From: Mesorhizobium sangaii
GTDB lineage: Bacteria > Pseudomonadota > Alphaproteobacteria > Rhizobiales > Rhizobiaceae
Direction: 5' to 3'
DNA length: 64,000 bases
Assembly: GCF_014207355.1 (NCBI RefSeq)
Contig: NZ_JACHEF010000002.1
Coordinates: 310,001 to 374,000 of the forward strand
Shown here: positions 55,812-63,794 of the stretch, piece after piece
How the letters are laid out: each line of letters opens with the position of its first letter
Position numbering within the stretch: the first letter of the stretch is position 1
Program-made: the position numbers and the translations under genes
Notes under the pieces: generated by a model
Database searches by the model: none
What the model was told of the DNA's origin: nothing
Seen by the model: the letters and a program-made list of their open reading frames with translations, nothing else

Positions 55812-56609
55812 TTACTGCCCCATTTTGTAATCAAGGAACCATTTCTTGTTGAGCGTGTCGAACGTGCCGTCGGCCTTGAGGGCCGCGATTGCCGCGTTGA
55901 CCGGCTTCACCAGATCGGAACCCTTCGGAAAGATAAAGCCGAAATCCTCGGTGCCGAGCGGCCCGCCGATCAGCTTCAGCTTGCCGTCGGAGGCATCGAC
56001 ATAGCCCTTGCCCGCGGTGCCGTCGGTCAGGACGACATCGACGTCGCCGGACTTCAACGCCTGCACCGTCGCACCAAAAGTCTCGAACAGTTTGATGCGC
56101 GGGTTCTGCTCATTGCCGTCGAGCACGCTGTAGACGGCGGTGTAGAAAGGCGTGGTGCCGGCCTGGGCGCCGATCAGCCCGTCCTTGAAGGCGCCGAAGG
56201 TCTTGGCGTCGGTGAAGCGGCTTTCGTCGCCGCGCACCAGCATGAACTGTTCCGAGCGCATATAGGGGTCGGAGAAATCGACCTTCTGCTTGCGGTCGTC
56301 CTTGATGGTGATGCCGGTCATGCCGATGTTGTACTGGTTGTCGGAAACCGCCTGGATCATCGCGTCCCAGGACGTGTTCTGGTACTCGACGGCGAGGTTC
56401 AGCCGCTTGGCGATCTCGTTCATCGCGTCATATTCCCAGCCGATCTGTTTTCCCGTCTTCGAATCGATGAACTGCAGCGGCGGATAGGCGTTCTCGGTCA
56501 CCACCACCACCTTCTTGCCGCCGAGATCGGGCAGAGCCTGCGCGAAGGCGGCAACGGGCGCAAGCATGAGGGCAAGTAGGCCGGCCAGCAGCAGTTTCGA
56601 TTTGGTCAT
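55812..56609 (-). CDS. Amino-acid ABC transporter substrate-binding protein
   Basis: 265 aa. Sec signal peptide KLLLAGLLALMLAPVAAFAQ, then the SBP_bac_3 fold: GKKVVVVTENAYPPLQFIDS, NIGMTGITIKDDRKQKVDFS, YMRSEQFMLVRGDESRF and the C-terminal LNKKWFLDYKMGQ. Periplasmic receptor for a polar or charged amino acid; ligand unknown. ATG 56609 is fixed by the signal peptide. First gene of the importer unit with the permease at 54739. Confidence 0.93.
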   Translation of the reverse strand: MTKSKLLLAGLLALMLAPVAAFAQALPDLGGKKVVVVTENAYPPLQFIDSKTGKQIGWEYDAMNEIAKRLNLAVEYQNTSWDAMIQAVSDNQYNIGMTGITIKDDRKQKVDFSDPYMRSEQFMLVRGDESRFTDAKTFGAFKDGLIGAQAGTTPFYTAVYSVLDGNEQNPRIKLFETFGATVQALKSGDVDVVLTDGTAGKGYVDASDGKLKLIGGPLGTEDFGFIFPKGSDLVKPVNAAIAALKADGTFDTLNKKWFLDYKMGQ

Positions 56610-56785
56610 GATACACTCCCCGGAAGTGAAAGCGCCCGGACATCGGCCGGGCTTGCAGGAAAATCCGGCGCCGACTTTAGCTTTCCGCAAGCGTCATGCA
56701 AGACGGTCCACTGCGTCGACGCATGTGAAAACGGAAACCAATACCTTCAATCCGGGGATTCCTGGACGATCCCAGCGGTGTCCCG

Positions 56786-57271
56786 TCAATCGGCGCTCGC
56801 TTCCCGCAAACCGTCGATCAGCCGTGTCAGGGAGTGATGCAGGGATTTCAATTCGTCGCCATCGAGCGGCGAATGACAACGCATCGCGGCCGACACCGCC
56901 TTGGCGCCCTCGCGCAGTGCTTGGCCCTGATATGTCGGTTCGACCAGCACCCGTCGTTCGTCGGCGGCATCGCGCCGGCGCGTGACCAGGCCGTTCGCTT
57001 CCAGGCGCTTGAGCAGCGGCGTCAGCGTTGCCGAATCGAGCCCCAGCGTGTCGCCCAGTTCGCCGACGGTGCGCGGTGCATGTTCCCACAGCGCCAGCAT
57101 GGTCAGATATTGCGGGTAGGTCAGGCCGAGCGGCTCGAGCAGCGGCCGGTAGAGTCGTGTCATCAGCCCGCTCGCCGAATAGAGCGCGAAGCACAGATGC
57201 TGGTCGAGCTTCGGTATCCCGGCGAAATCCGCCGGGATGTCCAGGTGCGAAGGGGTCGTTCTGGTGGTCAT
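56786..57271 (-). CDS. ohrR: Organic-hydroperoxide-sensing MarR repressor OhrR
   Basis: 161 aa MarR-family winged-helix dimer. The sensing Cys-27 lies in LDQHLCFALYSASGLMTRLY and the recognition region is LGDTLGLDSATLTPLLKRLE, with the wing RRRDAADERRVLVEPT. Oxidation of the Cys by organic hydroperoxides releases the ohr operator. ATG 57271 overlaps the ohr stop (ATGA), so the two are one operon. The neighbour ohr gene is frameshifted. Confidence 0.93.
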   Translation of the reverse strand: MTTRTTPSHLDIPADFAGIPKLDQHLCFALYSASGLMTRLYRPLLEPLGLTYPQYLTMLALWEHAPRTVGELGDTLGLDSATLTPLLKRLEANGLVTRRRDAADERRVLVEPTYQGQALREGAKAVSAAMRCHSPLDGDELKSLHHSLTRLIDGLREASAD

Positions 57272-57701
57272 GCTGCCTTTGCCGGAAGCGCCGTTGCCGA
57301 AAGCGCCACCTCGATGTTGCCCTTGACGGCATTGGAATAGGGGCAAACCTCATGCGCTGCCGATACAAGCGCTTCCGCCGCCGCCTGATCAAGACCTTTC
57401 GTCTCGGCCGCCAGCGAAACGCCGAGCAGGAAACCGCCCTGACCATTGGGATGCAGGCTGACATTGGCTGTCACCGAGACATCCTGCAGCGGCAGCTTCT
57501 GCTTGCCGGCGATGAAGCGCATGGCGCTTTCGAAGCAGGCGGCATAGCCAGCGGCGAAAAGCTGCTCGGGATGGTGGCGCCACCCTTGCCGCCAAGTTCC
57601 TTCGGCATGGCAAGGTCGAGGCTGAGCAGGCCATCGCTGCTCTGGACGTGGCCGGCGCGGCCGCCGACGGCGCGGGCCTGGGTGGAATACAATGCGGTCA
57701 T
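57268..57701 (-). pseudogene. ohr: Organic hydroperoxide resistance protein Ohr, frameshifted
   Basis: The N-terminal 45 residues (TALYSTQARAVGGRAGHVQS, DGLLSLDLAMPKELGGKGGA) read in one frame; the remainder (EQLFAAGYAACFESAMRFIA ... HEVCPYSNAVKGNIEVALS) reads in another. A missing single A at about 57571-57573 turns the conserved GGATNPEQL segment into an out-of-frame GGATIPSS. Both catalytic Cys (ACFE, VCPY) are otherwise intact. Restoring one base would give a normal 144-aa Ohr. Either a recent pseudogene or a sequencing error. ATG at 57701; ohrR follows with overlapping stop and start. Confidence 0.88.
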
Positions 57702-57721
57702 CTCGTGTCTCCATTTATTTT

Positions 57722-57745
57722 GTGCACGATTGTTTAGTACACGAT
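57722..57745 (-). promoter_or_regulatory. Candidate OhrR operator/promoter of ohr
   Basis: Direct repeat GTGCACGAT and GTACACGAT (8 of 9 identical) spaced 15 bp apart, immediately upstream of ohr in an AT-rich region with TATAAT-like ATATAATT next to it. OhrR-type boxes usually lie here and are AT-rich imperfect palindromes; this assignment is by position and repeat only. Confidence 0.4.
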
Positions 57746-57792
57746 ATAATTGGCGTCAATCGCAGATCCGCATGGATTCCTGCAAAACGAAA

Positions 57793-57814
57793 AAAGGCGG
57801 CCGAAGCCGCCTTT
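57793..57814 (-). terminator. Terminator after rplS
   Basis: Stem AAAGGCGGC / GCCGCCTTT with loop TTCG on the minus strand, followed by TTTCGTTTTGC. 20 bp beyond the rplS stop. Confidence 0.8.
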
Positions 57815-57834
57815 CTACATGCTTGTCGAAAAAC

Positions 57835-58380
57835 TTATTCGGCGGTCGCGGCTTCCGCGGCCTTGGCTGCCTCTGCCTCGGCGGCTGCCTTCTTCTCGGC
57901 TGCTTCCTTGGCGGCCGTCTCGACGGCCAGAGCCTCGGCGGCTGCAACCTTCTCGGCCTCGATGCGGGCCTTCTCGGCGTTCAGCGCATCGCGCTCGTCA
58001 TCGTTCAGCTTGCGGGCGCGCACGCCGGTGTTCTCCGAAATACGGGCCGACTTGCCGCGACGATCACGCAGATAGTAGAGCTTGGCGCGACGCACCTTGC
58101 CGCGGCGAACGATCTCGACGCCTTCGACCATCGGCGAATAGACCGGGAACACGCGCTCGACGCCTTCGCCGTAGGAGATCTTGCGGACGGTGAAATTTTC
58201 CTGGAAGCCGGAACCGGCGCGGGCGATGACGACGCCCTCATAGGCCTGGACGCGGGTGCGGGTGCCTTCGGTCACGCGGACCTGGACGCGCACGGTGTCG
58301 CCGGGCTGGAATTCGGGAAGCTTGCGCTTGGCTTCGATCTTGGCGGCCTGCTCGGCCTCGAGTTGACGGAGGATATCCAT
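57835..58380 (-). CDS. rplS: 50S ribosomal protein L19
   Basis: 181 aa against about 115-125 for most L19. The core (1-125) is standard: [40 protein letters not shown] and [20 protein letters not shown]. The extra 55 residues are an Ala/Glu/Lys helical tail ([20 protein letters not shown] and following), probably solvent-exposed. Rhizobial L19 often carries such tails. ATG 58380. It is separated from trmD by an oppositely oriented TauE/SafE gene. Confidence 0.96.
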   Translation of the reverse strand: MDILRQLEAEQAAKIEAKRKLPEFQPGDTVRVQVRVTEGTRTRVQAYEGVVIARAGSGFQENFTVRKISYGEGVERVFPVYSPMVEGVEIVRRGKVRRAKLYYLRDRRGKSARISENTGVRARKLNDDERDALNAEKARIEAEKVAAAEALAVETAAKEAAEKKAAAEAEAAKAAEAATAE

Positions 58381-58707
58381 CTCAAAAATCCACTTCTTGT
58401 TCTTCCGACAGCCAGAGCGTCCGACACTCGCCTTGCAGTTCCAATGACCGCTCGGCTATGCCCTTTATCGAAGACATCGGTGTCCAAGACATCGGGCAGG
58501 GGCGACTACACCGTCATTGTTGACGGGTCCGGCAGAATTTTTCTTGCCGGTACGGGCGGGCACATACAGCTATTTCAGCGCTTTGTCACGCCTGAACCCG
58601 AGTCTTTTTTGCCCGCATGGCATCATCATAAGCTTCCGGTGCCGGGTTGCGTCCACGTGCCAGGCTTCCTAAGCCGAGCGCAGCACAGTTTTCCGCGGCG
58701 GCCTTCC
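58381..58707. other. Intergenic region between divergent rplS and TauE/SafE genes
   Basis: 327 bp without a supported gene. It holds the rplS leader, a candidate minus-strand promoter at 58561-58589, and an inverted repeat CCGGCAGAA...TTCTTGCCGG (58529-58550). No ribosomal-protein leader structure could be identified by eye. Confidence 0.6.
58561..58589 (-). promoter_or_regulatory. Candidate promoter of rplS
   Basis: On the minus strand GTGACA, a 17-base spacer and TATGTG match sigma-70-type -35 and -10 boxes at the right spacing. The position is about 180 bp upstream of the rplS start, leaving a long leader. Weak evidence from hexamers only. Confidence 0.4.
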
Positions 58708-59460
58708 ATGTCCATCTTCGACGCCATCCTGCTTTTCCTGGCGGGCTTTCTGTCAGGCGCCGCCAATGCGGTCGCCGGTGGAGGCACCTTCATCACCTTC
58801 GGCGCCATGACATTGGTCGGCCTGCCGCCGATCGTTGCCAACGCCACCTCCTCGGTGACGCAGTTTCCCGGCTACATCACCTCGACGCTCGCCTACTGGG
58901 ATGACATCCGCCATTTCTGGCGTGGCGCATTGCTGCTCTGCCTGATCTCGGCGGTCGGCGCGCTGGCTGGCGCGCTGTTCCTGCTGGCGCTCGACAATCC
59001 GTCTTTCCGCGTCCTGGTGCCGTGGCTGCTGCTGGGCGCAACGGCCCTGTTTGCCGCCGGGCAGTGGCTGAAACCGGCGCCGAAGCCGGGGCACGAAGCG
59101 GCGGTGGGCACGCTGACCGGTTCATTGGCGCAGTTCATCACCGCCGTCTATGGCGGCTTCTTCGGCGCCGGCATGGGCGTCATGATGCTGGCGACGCTCG
59201 GCCTGACCCAAGCCGGCGACTACCACCGGCTGAACGCGCTGAAGAACATGCTGGCCATTGTCATCGCCGCGGTGGCGATCGTCGTCTTCGTCTCGGGCGG
59301 CGTTGTCGCCTGGCCGCAGGCGATCATCATGATCCCGGGTGGCGCGCTGGGCGGCTATGCCGGCGTCTGGATCGCCAAGCGCGTGCCGCAGAACGTGGTG
59401 CGCGGCTTCGTCGTCGCGGTCGGCCTGTTCCTCGCCTTCTACTACTTCAGCAAAGGCTGA
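58708..59460 (+). CDS. TauE/SafE family sulfite/organosulfonate exporter
   Basis: 250 aa, seven or eight membrane helices. Repeated motif [20 protein letters not shown] at the N-terminus and [20 protein letters not shown] in the second half, plus [20 protein letters not shown], are diagnostic. Exports or imports small anions across the inner membrane; substrate unknown. ATG 58708. It is convergent with trmD and their coding ends overlap by 19 bp, and it separates trmD from rplS. Confidence 0.9.
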   Translation: MSIFDAILLFLAGFLSGAANAVAGGGTFITFGAMTLVGLPPIVANATSSVTQFPGYITSTLAYWDDIRHFWRGALLLCLISAVGALAGALFLLALDNPSFRVLVPWLLLGATALFAAGQWLKPAPKPGHEAAVGTLTGSLAQFITAVYGGFFGAGMGVMMLATLGLTQAGDYHRLNALKNMLAIVIAAVAIVVFVSGGVVAWPQAIIMIPGGALGGYAGVWIAKRVPQNVVRGFVVAVGLFLAFYYFSKG

Positions 59461-60140
59461 GCGCCGGGCAGGTCCGGCCGCCGCTCTTTCGTCAGCGCCT
59501 CGGACTGAGCCCGCCGCCATGCGGCGATCTTCTTGTGATTGCCTGATATCAGCACTTCGGGAATCTCGCGCCCCTCAAATTCCTGCGGCCGCGTGTAGTG
59601 CGGATGTTCGAGCAGGCCGTTCTCGAAACTCTCCTCTTCGCCCGACACCGCGTTGCCCATGACGCCGGGCAACAGTCGCACCACCGCGTCGAGCAGCACA
59701 AGGGCCGCCGGCTCACCGCCCGAGAGGATGAAATCGCCGATCGAAACCTCTTCCAGTCCTCGCGCCTCGATCAGCCGCTGGTCGACGCCCTCGAAGCGGC
59801 CGCACAGGATCACAGCGCCCGGTCCGGCGGCGAGTTCGCGCACGCGCGCCTGCGTCAGCGGCCTGCCGCGTGGGCTCATCAGCAGCCGCGGCCGCAAATC
59901 GCCCTCCGGCGAAGCATGGTCGATGGCCCTGGCCAAAACATCGGCGCGCATCACCATGCCGGCACCGCCGCCGGCCGGCGTGTCGTCGACGGTGCGGTGG
60001 CGGTCGGTGGCGAAGTCGCGGATCTGGATCGCTTCCAGCGACCATGTGCCGCCTTCCAGCGCCCGGCCGGCCAGCGACAGGCCGAGCGCGCCCGGAAACA
60101 TCTCGGGATAAAGCGTCAGCACCGAGGCTTTGAACGTCAC
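59442..60140 (-). CDS. trmD: tRNA (guanine-37-N1)-methyltransferase
   Basis: 232 aa SPOUT enzyme that methylates G37 of tRNAs to prevent frameshifting. Motifs [40 protein letters not shown] (AdoMet region) and [20 protein letters not shown] with the knot loop. C-terminal [20 protein letters not shown] and NHKKIAAWR are conserved. The start overlaps the rimM stop by 4 bp. Its last 19 bp overlap the end of the TauE/SafE gene on the other strand. Confidence 0.97.
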   Translation of the reverse strand: MTFKASVLTLYPEMFPGALGLSLAGRALEGGTWSLEAIQIRDFATDRHRTVDDTPAGGGAGMVMRADVLARAIDHASPEGDLRPRLLMSPRGRPLTQARVRELAAGPGAVILCGRFEGVDQRLIEARGLEEVSIGDFILSGGEPAALVLLDAVVRLLPGVMGNAVSGEEESFENGLLEHPHYTRPQEFEGREIPEVLISGNHKKIAAWRRAQSEALTKERRPDLPGAQPLLK

Positions 60141-60736
60141 CGGTTGCCCCCGGCGTCGCGCGGTCCACGCGGCCTACCCTTCGGGTCGAAGTCTTCCTCG
60201 CGCGGCGCATCGCCGTCCTCGTCCTCGACCAGCCCGGCCGCCGCCGGGTCGACGCGGACAAAGCCCTCGGCGATCGACACATCAGGCACGGCCGCCTGCG
60301 TGAACGGGATCAGCACACCCTTGCGTCCGCCCAATGTCACATCGAGAATGTCGCCGCCGCCGAAATTGTGCACGGCGACGACCTTGCCGATCGCGGCACC
60401 GGTATCATCCCGGACCTCCAGCCCGACCAGGTCGGCATGGTAGAATTCGTCCTCCTCGCCATCGTCGGGCAGCATCGAACGGTCGACGAACAGCTCGGTG
60501 CCGGCGAGCGCCTCGGCGGCGTTGCGGTCGGCAACACCCTTGAAGCGGACGACGACGACGGTGTTGGCGGGCCTGATGTCGATGATCTGGAAGGCGCGGC
60601 CGTCCCTGGCATAGAGCGGCCCATAATCGGCCAGCGCCAGCGGCTCACCGGTGAAGGTCTTCACCCGCAATTCGCCCTTGATGCCGTGGGCGGCGCCGAT
60701 CACGGCCATCTGGACGGGGTTCTGGGGCTTGCTCAT
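60137..60736 (-). CDS. rimM: Ribosome maturation factor RimM
   Basis: 199 aa. N-terminal beta-barrel ([20 protein letters not shown]), PRC-barrel C-terminal half with [19 protein letters not shown] and [20 protein letters not shown], then an acidic/basic tail ([19 protein letters not shown]) beyond the usual end. It assists 30S subunit maturation around S19. ATG 60736. rpsP, its usual upstream partner, is not in this window: repeats and xerC lie there. Confidence 0.93.
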   Translation of the reverse strand: MSKPQNPVQMAVIGAAHGIKGELRVKTFTGEPLALADYGPLYARDGRAFQIIDIRPANTVVVVRFKGVADRNAAEALAGTELFVDRSMLPDDGEEDEFYHADLVGLEVRDDTGAAIGKVVAVHNFGGGDILDVTLGGRKGVLIPFTQAAVPDVSIAEGFVRVDPAAAGLVEDEDGDAPREEDFDPKGRPRGPRDAGGNR

Positions 60737-60775
60737 GGCGTGACATCCTTTGGCTTTGCTCTAACGCTCCCCGAT

Positions 60776-60791
60776 TGTCATTTCAATGACA
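60776..60791. promoter_or_regulatory. TGTCATT-TC-AATGACA palindrome upstream of rimM
   Basis: 16-bp inverted repeat with 7-bp perfect arms, 40 bp upstream of the rimM ATG. On the minus strand it contains TTGAAA, with TAGAGC 17 bases further, a possible promoter, so the palindrome may be an operator over the -35 region. Confidence 0.4.
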
Positions 60792-60837
60792 TGGCTCTTC
60801 ACCGCTTCCTAACCCGGCTGTCGGAAAATGGCGGCTG

Positions 60838-60953
60838 ATGCATGTCGCCCAAAAGTGGGAACCGGTTTTGGGATGACGACGTGCATAAAGACAAATGCAG
60901 GTCGCCCAAAAGTGGAGCCCGATTTTGGGGACAACGGCATGCATGAAACAAAG
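60838..60953. repeat. Tandem pair of short intergenic repeats (GTCGCCCAAAAGTGG family)
   Basis: Two units of about 58 bp: GTCGCCCAAAAGTGGGAACC then GGTTTTGGG and GACGTGCAT; and GTCGCCCAAAAGTGGAGCCC then GATTTTGGGG and GGCATGCATG. A third, diverged unit is at 45001. Each has an inner CCCAAAA...TTTTGGG inverted pair. They fill the gap between rimM and xerC. Confidence 0.7.
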
Positions 60954-60967
60954 TTTGGAAGCACGCC

Positions 60968-61906
60968 ATGCAGGAATTCCTCATCCCAGCAAAACCCGAT
61001 CTCCAGGCGGCGCGTGAAAGCTGGCTCAAGATGCTGGCGCGCGAACGCCGGCTGTCGCCGGAGACCGTCGAGGCCTATGAGCGCGACACGCGGCAGTTCC
61101 TGCATTTCCTCACGGGCCATTGTGGCGGCTCGCCCGGCATTTCGGACATCGCCAATCTGCGCCCTGCCGATCTGCGCGGCTTCCTCGCCGCCCGCCGCAA
61201 CGCCGGCGCCGGCGCCCGCACGCTTGGCCGCGGCCTGGCCGGCATCCGTTCGCTGCTGCGGTTCCTCGAACGGCGTGGCCTCGTCAATGCGGCCGGTGCG
61301 GCAGCCTTGCGCGCGCCGCGCCAGCCCAAATCACTGCCCAAGCCACTGACGGCAAGCGATGCCAAGCATGTCGTTTCCGTCGAAGGCCAACTGGCGGAAG
61401 AGCCGTGGATCGCAGCCCGCAACGCCGCCGTGCTGACGCTGCTCTACGGCTCCGGCCTGCGCATTTCCGAGGCGCTCGGCCTCGCCGCTGCCGATCTGGC
61501 ATTGGCGACTGACACCGTGCTGCGCGTCACCGGCAAGGGCGGCAAGACGCGGCTGGTGCCGGTGCTGCCGGTGGCGCTGCGGGCGATCGCCGAATACCGC
61601 CGGCTCTGCCCCTATCATCTCGACCCGAAGGGCCTTTTGTTTCGCGGCGCGCGCGGCGGCCCGCTCAATCCGGCCATCGTCCAGCGCGACATGGCCAAGC
61701 TGCGCTCGGCGCTCAACCTGCCCGACACCGCGACGCCGCACGCGCTGCGCCATTCCTTCGCCACGCATCTGCTCGGCCGCGGTGGCGATTTGCGCACCAT
61801 CCAGGAACTCCTGGGTCACGCCAGCCTGTCGACGACGCAGATCTACACCGGCGTCGACACCGCGAGGCTGCTCGAAATCTACGAATCGGCGCATCCAAGG
61901 GCATGA
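60968..61906 (+). CDS. xerC: Tyrosine recombinase XerC
   Basis: 312 aa, resolves chromosome dimers at dif with XerD. N-terminal SAM-like domain (SWLKMLARERRLSPETVEAY) and catalytic domain with Arg in SGLRISEALGLAAAD near 163, Lys in GKGGKTRLVPVLP, HALRHSFATHLLGRGGDLRT (His-x-x-Arg near 258), HASLSTTQIYTGVDTARL with the nucleophile Tyr near 292. ATG 60968. The xerC branch is inferred from length and from the N-terminal domain; XerD is the alternative. It is divergent from rimM. Confidence 0.9.
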   Translation: MQEFLIPAKPDLQAARESWLKMLARERRLSPETVEAYERDTRQFLHFLTGHCGGSPGISDIANLRPADLRGFLAARRNAGAGARTLGRGLAGIRSLLRFLERRGLVNAAGAAALRAPRQPKSLPKPLTASDAKHVVSVEGQLAEEPWIAARNAAVLTLLYGSGLRISEALGLAAADLALATDTVLRVTGKGGKTRLVPVLPVALRAIAEYRRLCPYHLDPKGLLFRGARGGPLNPAIVQRDMAKLRSALNLPDTATPHALRHSFATHLLGRGGDLRTIQELLGHASLSTTQIYTGVDTARLLEIYESAHPRA

Positions 61907-61967
61907 ACCTTCAATTTTGCAGTGCCGGTTAACCGTTTTGCCGCTTTTTGGTTCTAGGACAAAGGCC

Positions 61968-63038
61968 ATGAAACGCGTCATCGCCATCGCCGACCGTGCA
62001 GCTTCCGTATCGCTGAAGCTGCTTGTCGCGCTCAATGTCCTGTTTTTCCTGTCGTTCCTTGCCGTCCTGCTGCTCGCGGCCGGCAGGGCGCATGCCGATA
62101 TCCCGACCTGCACCGGCGCCGACATGCTGTCTGCCCTGCAGAAAAGCGATCCGTCGGCCTATCAGAAGATCGAGACTGAAGCCGCGGCCACGCCGAACGG
62201 CAAGGGCCTGCTGTGGAAGCTGGAGAAACCGGGCGAACAACCGTCCTTCCTGTTCGGCACCATGCACATGACCGACCCGCGCGTCACCGCGCTGCCGCGG
62301 GCCGCGCAGGAGGCCTATGACGCCGCCGCCACCATCGTCATCGAAACCACCGACGTGCTCGACAAGCAACAGATGATGGCGGCGATGCTCAAAGAGCCGG
62401 ACCTGATGATGTTCACCGACTCCACGACGCTGTCGTCATTGCTGTCGCCCGACGATGCGGCGGCCATGAATGCCGCACTCGACGCGCGCGGCATCCCGCC
62501 GGCGACCGTCGCCAAGATGAAGCCGTGGATGCTTTCGGCCATGATGGCGCTTCCGGCTTGCGAACTCGCCCGCCAGTCCGGCGGCGCCCCGGTGCTCGAC
62601 GTCAAGCTGGCTGAAGGCGCCAAGGCCGCGGGCAAGCCGGTCGAGGGACTGGAAACGGCTGCCAGCCAGCTGCGCGCCATGGCCTCTTTGCCGCTGGCCT
62701 TTCACATGAAGGGGCTGGTCGACACGCTGAAGCTGGGCGACAAGGTCAACGACATCAACGAAACCATGATCGTTCTCTACCAGCGCGGCGACACCGGCAT
62801 GTTCTGGCCGCTGTTCCGCGCGGCCATGCCTGATGAGCAGGACGACCCCGCAGGCTATGCCGCGTTCGAGGAAACCATGATCACCAGCCGCAACAAGGTG
62901 ATGGTCGATCATGCCCAGCCGATCCTGGCCAGGGGCAATGCCTTCATGGCGGTCGGAGCCCTCCACCTTCCGGGTCCGGAGGGACTGGTCGAGGATTTCC
63001 GCAAGGCGGGCTACACTGTCACGGCCGTGGGGCTTTAA
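61968..63038 (+). CDS. TraB/GumN family protein
   Basis: 356 aa. N-terminal membrane anchor or signal (SVSLKLLVALNVLFFLSFLA), then the TraB/GumN (TIKI-like) domain: LLWKLEKPGEQPSFLFGTMH with the first GTMH motif, ETTDVLDKQQMMAAML and the C-terminal ARGNAFMAVGALHLPGPEG with the second His motif. The two histidine motifs are thought to bind metal in a protease-like fold. Likely periplasmic-facing. ATG 61968. The last 21 codons have a copy at 63603. Confidence 0.9.
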   Translation: MKRVIAIADRAASVSLKLLVALNVLFFLSFLAVLLLAAGRAHADIPTCTGADMLSALQKSDPSAYQKIETEAAATPNGKGLLWKLEKPGEQPSFLFGTMHMTDPRVTALPRAAQEAYDAAATIVIETTDVLDKQQMMAAMLKEPDLMMFTDSTTLSSLLSPDDAAAMNAALDARGIPPATVAKMKPWMLSAMMALPACELARQSGGAPVLDVKLAEGAKAAGKPVEGLETAASQLRAMASLPLAFHMKGLVDTLKLGDKVNDINETMIVLYQRGDTGMFWPLFRAAMPDEQDDPAGYAAFEETMITSRNKVMVDHAQPILARGNAFMAVGALHLPGPEGLVEDFRKAGYTVTAVGL

Positions 63039-63040
63039 CT

Positions 63041-63517
63041 CTACTTGATCAAAACCTGAGCCAGCATCGCCGGAACGATGATCCGATGAAACGGCTTGAC
63101 TACAGCGAGATAGGTCCGCCCAAGCAGGTTGTGCGTCTTCACGATCGTCGACGCAGCCACTTCCTGCCGGCCCGCGCCGAGGTCGTTCACCTCCACCAGG
63201 AGGCGGAAATCGAGATGCCGGTCGTCCAGGCCAAGGACGATCCTGCCGGGCGCCTGGCTGATGAGCGGAAAGATACCGACCCTGCCTTCCGGCAACACGT
63301 CACGTTCCAGCCCCGTTTTCAGCCCGAATGGCCTGACGGCGAGGTTGCGCAGCAGCATAAGCCAGCCGACCCATCGCGGTGTTCGCCCCAGGACACGTTC
63401 GGCCGCGCCAATTGCGGTCAGTGCAAGACCATCGGTTGTCAGCACGTATCGGTCGGCGAACTGAGCGCCGGCAAGAGCGCCCTCAGGATCGGGAAAAGTT
63501 TGTGCAGTGGGCATCAT
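63041..63517 (-). CDS. DUF2867 family protein
   Basis: 158 aa. FADRYVLTTDGLALTAIGAA, then GIFPLISQAPGRIVLGLDDR with LDFRLLVEVNDLG resemble DUF2867 (lipocalin-like or START-like folds of unknown function). ATG 63517 (MMPTAQTFPDPEG) is chosen; an ATG at 63550 is possible. It is convergent with the TraB/GumN gene (2-bp gap) and lies between that gene and the relic of its tail. Confidence 0.75.
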   Translation of the reverse strand: MMPTAQTFPDPEGALAGAQFADRYVLTTDGLALTAIGAAERVLGRTPRWVGWLMLLRNLAVRPFGLKTGLERDVLPEGRVGIFPLISQAPGRIVLGLDDRHLDFRLLVEVNDLGAGRQEVAASTIVKTHNLLGRTYLAVVKPFHRIIVPAMLAQVLIK

Positions 63518-63602
63518 AACCGGCAAATCCCTCGCAACCAACGATAGCATAGGTTGGTATGGCTCGCTGCGTGGCGAAACGCCGCCAGTCCGGTGGCGAC
63601 CC

Positions 63603-63665
63603 GGTCCCGAAGGCCTGGTCGAGGATTTCCGCAAAGCCGGCTATACTGTCACCGCTGTCAACTGA
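63603..63665 (+). pseudogene. Relic of the TraB/GumN gene 3' end
   Basis: Translates GPEGLVEDFRKAGYTVTAVN then stop; the intact gene ends GPEGLVEDFRKAGYTVTAVG followed by L. Nucleotide identity over about 60 bases, with synonymous changes, shows an old duplication. No upstream coding region is preserved. The DUF2867 gene now lies between parent and relic. Confidence 0.85.
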
Positions 63666-63794
63666 GTCGCCGCATGGTGGTGGAGGATCCGGGCGTCGCG
63701 TTTTCGGCGTTTTCCTCGACTAGTGTGAAACCCATTCGACGGAAACGCGTTGATGGCTGTTGTTTGATGTTTTTCATCCACGGAGGACACTTTT

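Noticed and set aside
60968-61906. Phage or integron integrase marking an island
   Set aside because: Length, N-terminal SAM-like domain and catalytic motifs fit the housekeeping XerC/XerD recombinase; no tRNA, attachment site or phage gene is near.
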